Below are positions 21,486-23,439 of a stretch of 23,439 bases of DNA, one piece after another. The notes beneath the pieces were generated by a model that saw only the letters and a list, made by a program, of their open reading frames with translations, was not told where the DNA came from and ran no database searches. The stretch lies in the NCBI GenBank assembly GCA_964524065.1, contig CAZGCB010000032.1, positions 1 through 23,439 on the forward strand, written 5' to 3'. Origin of the DNA: CAZADA01 sp964524065 (GTDB lineage Bacteria > Pseudomonadota > Alphaproteobacteria > Caulobacterales > Maricaulaceae). The number at the start of each line of letters is the position of its first letter. The first letter of the stretch is position 1. A program made the translations under genes and the position numbers.

Positions 21486-21698
21486 TTAGTCCACCGCGGC
21501 GAGGTTGACCGCTTTGGGGCCTTTGCCGCGACGGTCAGGCTCGGTGTCGAATGACACGCGCTGTCCGTCATTCAGCCCGGCCATGCCCGAGTTTTGAACG
21601 GCGGAGATGTGCACGAACACGTCATTGCCGCCATCATCAGGCGTGATGAAGCCGAAGCCTTTGGTGGTGTTGAAAAATTTGACCGTACCTGTGGCCAT
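21486..21698 (-). CDS. Cold-shock domain protein (CspA family)
   Basis: This 70-aa protein is a single OB-fold cold-shock domain. RNP1 is KGFGFI (13-18) and RNP2 is VFVHI (27-31), the aromatic surface that binds single-stranded RNA and DNA. 'GTVKFFN' opens the domain and 'GPKAVNL' closes it. Cold-shock proteins melt mRNA structure and can act as antiterminators. The ribosome binding site AAGGA lies 8 bases before the ATG. The 228-base gap upstream, up to the uvrB stop, leaves room for the long 5' leader common in csp mRNAs; I cannot confirm a cold-responsive fold by eye. Monocistronic, given the terminator right after it. A csp or cspA symbol is not assigned because paralogues are usual. Confidence 0.95.
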   Translation of the reverse strand: MATGTVKFFNTTKGFGFITPDDGGNDVFVHISAVQNSGMAGLNDGQRVSFDTEPDRRGKGPKAVNLAAVD

Positions 21699-21926
21699 GA
21701 GTGTAGTCCTTCCCGGTATCGAAGCGCGAGGCTGTCCGCCGCCGCGCGGGCATGCTCAGGTCGTCAGTCTCGCGGCGGGAAGGTCTGCTGCGCCCTGATG
21801 GGAGGCGCGAGTGTCGCGTTCCCGGGCTGATCGTCCGCCCGAACAGAGTTACCTTTGGCCCTTCATGCACGCTGATGCAAGGGGGCACGACCACGACCGC
21901 CTGGCGCGCCAAGTCCCAAAGGCCCG

Positions 21927-23439
21927 TCAGGACGCCGTCGCGTCGGCTTGGCCCGTGGCGCTCAGCGCGTCATCGGCGAGCGTGAGCTCCAACTCCTGGA
22001 GCCGCTTCACTTCATCGCGCAGGCGCGCGGCTTCTTCGAACTCCAGATCCGCGGCCGCTTCGCGCATGCGTGCTTGCAGATCGGCGATGGCCGCTTGCAA
22101 ATTGTGGCCGGCCTCCGCGCTGGAGCCATCCTCCAGCGCATAGCCGGCCTGCGCGTCATCGGAGACGCCGCGCGCTGGCTGTGCAGCCTGCGGCGCCGTC
22201 GCATCGCCGCCGCTGGCGCGTCCATCGGGCCGTCGGCGGCGGCGATTGCGGCGATTGTCGCGGCCTTTGGGCCCCACGCCTTCCACCAAGCCGTCTTTGC
22301 CCACCGTCACGCGGTCGCCATCGGAGACCGATTGGATGATGTCGGCGATTTGCGACTGCACGCTTTGCGGCGTCACGCCATGTTCGGTGTTGAACGCCAC
22401 TTGCTTGTCGCGCCGGCGTTGGGTTTCGGCCATGGCGCGCGACATGGAGCCGGTGACGCTGTCGGCGTACAAGATCACATGGCTGTCGACATTGCGCGCC
22501 GCGCGGCCAATGGTCTGCACCAAGGACGTCTCAGAGCGCAGAAAGCCCTCCTTATCGGCGTCCAAAATCCCCACAAACGCGCATTCGGGAATATCCAGCC
22601 CTTCGCGCAAGAGATTGATGCCGACGAGCACATCAAAAGCGCCCATGCGCAAATCGCGGATAATCTCGATACGCTCCACCGTGTCGATATCCGAGTGCAT
22701 GTAGCGAACTTTGACACCTTGCTCATGCATATACTCGGTAAGATCTTCCGACATTTTCTTCGTTAGCGTGGTCACTAAGCTGCGATAGCCGCGCGCCGCC
22801 ACCTCTTTGACTTCTGCGATCACGTCATCCACTTGCGAGAAGCCGTCCTTCGACACAGGGCGCACTTCCACCGGCGGATCGATCAAGCCCGTCGGGCGGA
22901 TCACCTGCTCCACAAATACGCCGCCCGTGCGATCCAGCTCCCATGGCCCGGGTGTGGCGGAGACATTGATGGTTTGGGGCCGCATCGCGTCCCATTCTTC
23001 AAATTTCAGCGGCCGATTATCCATGCAGGAGGGCAGGCGAAAGCCATGCTCGGCCAAGGTGCGTTTGCGGTTGAAGTCACCGCGATACATGGCGCCCACT
23101 TGCGGAACGGTCGCGTGGCTTTCATCGACAAACAGGATGGCGTTGTCGGGAATGTACTCGAACAAGGTCGGCGGCGGCTCGCCCGGCTTGCGGCCGGTCA
23201 GCCAGCGCGAATAGTTCTCGATCCCCGCGCACGAGCCGGTCGCCTCCATCATCTCGAGGTCGAATTGGGTGCGCTGCTCGAGCCGCTGCGCCTCCAGGAG
23301 CCGGCCGGCGGCCGTCAGCTCCGTCAGGCGGTGCCGCAGCTCCTCCTTGATCGACCGGATCGCCTGCTGCAGCGTCGGCCGCGGCGTCACGTAGTGGGAG
23401 TTCGCGTAGACCTTCACGAACTCCATCTCCTCGGTCTTC
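21927..23439 (-). CDS. uvrB: Excinuclease ABC subunit B, 5' truncated by the window edge
   Basis: This damage-verifying helicase subunit of nucleotide excision repair passes DNA to UvrC, also encoded in this window. About 504 residues are present; the N-terminal 150 or so, including the Walker A motif and beta-hairpin, lie outside. Seen here: 'NSHYVTPRPTLQQAI', 'LFVDESHATVPQ' (DESH, motif II), 'VSATPG' (III), 'VGINLLREGLD' (V), 'QTIGRAARN' (VI) and a C-terminal UVR motif (DLEFEEAARLRDEVKRL). A basic and Ala-rich linker (RRNRRRRRPDG region) precedes the UVR motif. The first 75 codons visible end in G or C with one exception (CAA); after about 23213 the third position becomes mixed, which suggests a join inside the gene. 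Confidence 0.95.
   Translation of the reverse strand, partial: KTEEMEFVKVYANSHYVTPRPTLQQAIRSIKEELRHRLTELTAAGRLLEAQRLEQRTQFDLEMMEATGSCAGIENYSRWLTGRKPGEPPPTLFEYIPDNAILFVDESHATVPQVGAMYRGDFNRKRTLAEHGFRLPSCMDNRPLKFEEWDAMRPQTINVSATPGPWELDRTGGVFVEQVIRPTGLIDPPVEVRPVSKDGFSQVDDVIAEVKEVAARGYRSLVTTLTKKMSEDLTEYMHEQGVKVRYMHSDIDTVERIEIIRDLRMGAFDVLVGINLLREGLDIPECAFVGILDADKEGFLRSETSLVQTIGRAARNVDSHVILYADSVTGSMSRAMAETQRRRDKQVAFNTEHGVTPQSVQSQIADIIQSVSDGDRVTVGKDGLVEGVGPKGRDNRRNRRRRRPDGRASGGDATAPQAAQPARGVSDDAQAGYALEDGSSAEAGHNLQAAIADLQARMREAAADLEFEEAARLRDEVKRLQELELTLADDALSATGQADATAS

Noticed and set aside
21637..21912. 91-aa minus-strand frame upstream of and overlapping the cold-shock gene
   Set aside because: It overlaps the csp start in another frame, is basic and low-complexity, and lies in the region expected to be the csp leader.

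Overview
The window looks like a complete metagenome-derived contig, and most of it (about 570 to about 23,150) comes from one GC-rich alphaproteobacterium. I infer a member of the Caulobacterales or Hyphomonadaceae-type lineages. The reasons are protein-level resemblance (IlvE, UvrB, UvrC, PgsA, an OmpR-type two-component pair next to ilvE), ATGA-coupled genes, and the absence of any plasmid, phage or IS signature. No tRNA, rRNA, CRISPR array or insertion sequence was seen.

Both ends look foreign to the middle. Bases 1 to about 520 hold the 3' end of a GT4-type glycosyltransferase and, convergent to it, the apparent C-terminus of a flavin-reductase-like protein. They are followed by a 14-G homopolymer and a GGC/CCC palindromic stretch where the sequence changes character. 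At the other end, the last 75 codons of uvrB are almost purely G/C-ending, while the rest of the gene is mixed. The simplest reading is assembly chimerism at both ends.

Layout of the core, left to right: a YbjN protein and proC (translationally coupled), then a TetR-like regulator whose 3' end runs into a three-copy 18-bp tandem repeat. Next are a 74-aa protein of unknown function and a YfjP/EngA-type GTPase, probably one operon. Facing them is an OmpR-type response regulator and histidine kinase pair (minus strand), divergent from ilvE. A soluble globin-coupled chemoreceptor is followed (still on the minus strand) by a run of a CxxC protein, uvrC, a small membrane protein and pgsA. A MipA/OmpV outer-membrane protein follows. 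Then comes a tightly overlapping minus-strand set: Ca2+/Na+ exchanger, a QueD/PTPS-like T-fold protein, a pteridine-reductase-like SDR and folB. A Kef-type K+/H+ antiporter, a tiny one-helix ORF, a Nudix hydrolase and a CxxC peroxiredoxin-like protein come next. The right part holds two GlsB/YeaQ-like membrane proteins, a conserved membrane-anchored protein of unknown function, a cold-shock protein with a clear intrinsic terminator, and the 5'-truncated uvrB.

Most of this is ordinary chromosomal housekeeping. The points most worth a second look are the chemoreceptor, whose globin domain carries Cys where the family's proximal haem His should be, and the pterin cluster, whose QueD-like member lacks the catalytic Cys and probably the pterin-anchoring Glu. 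The 74-aa protein plus GTPase pair, the tiny membrane ORF beside the K+ antiporter, and the two suspected chimeric joins also deserve checking.
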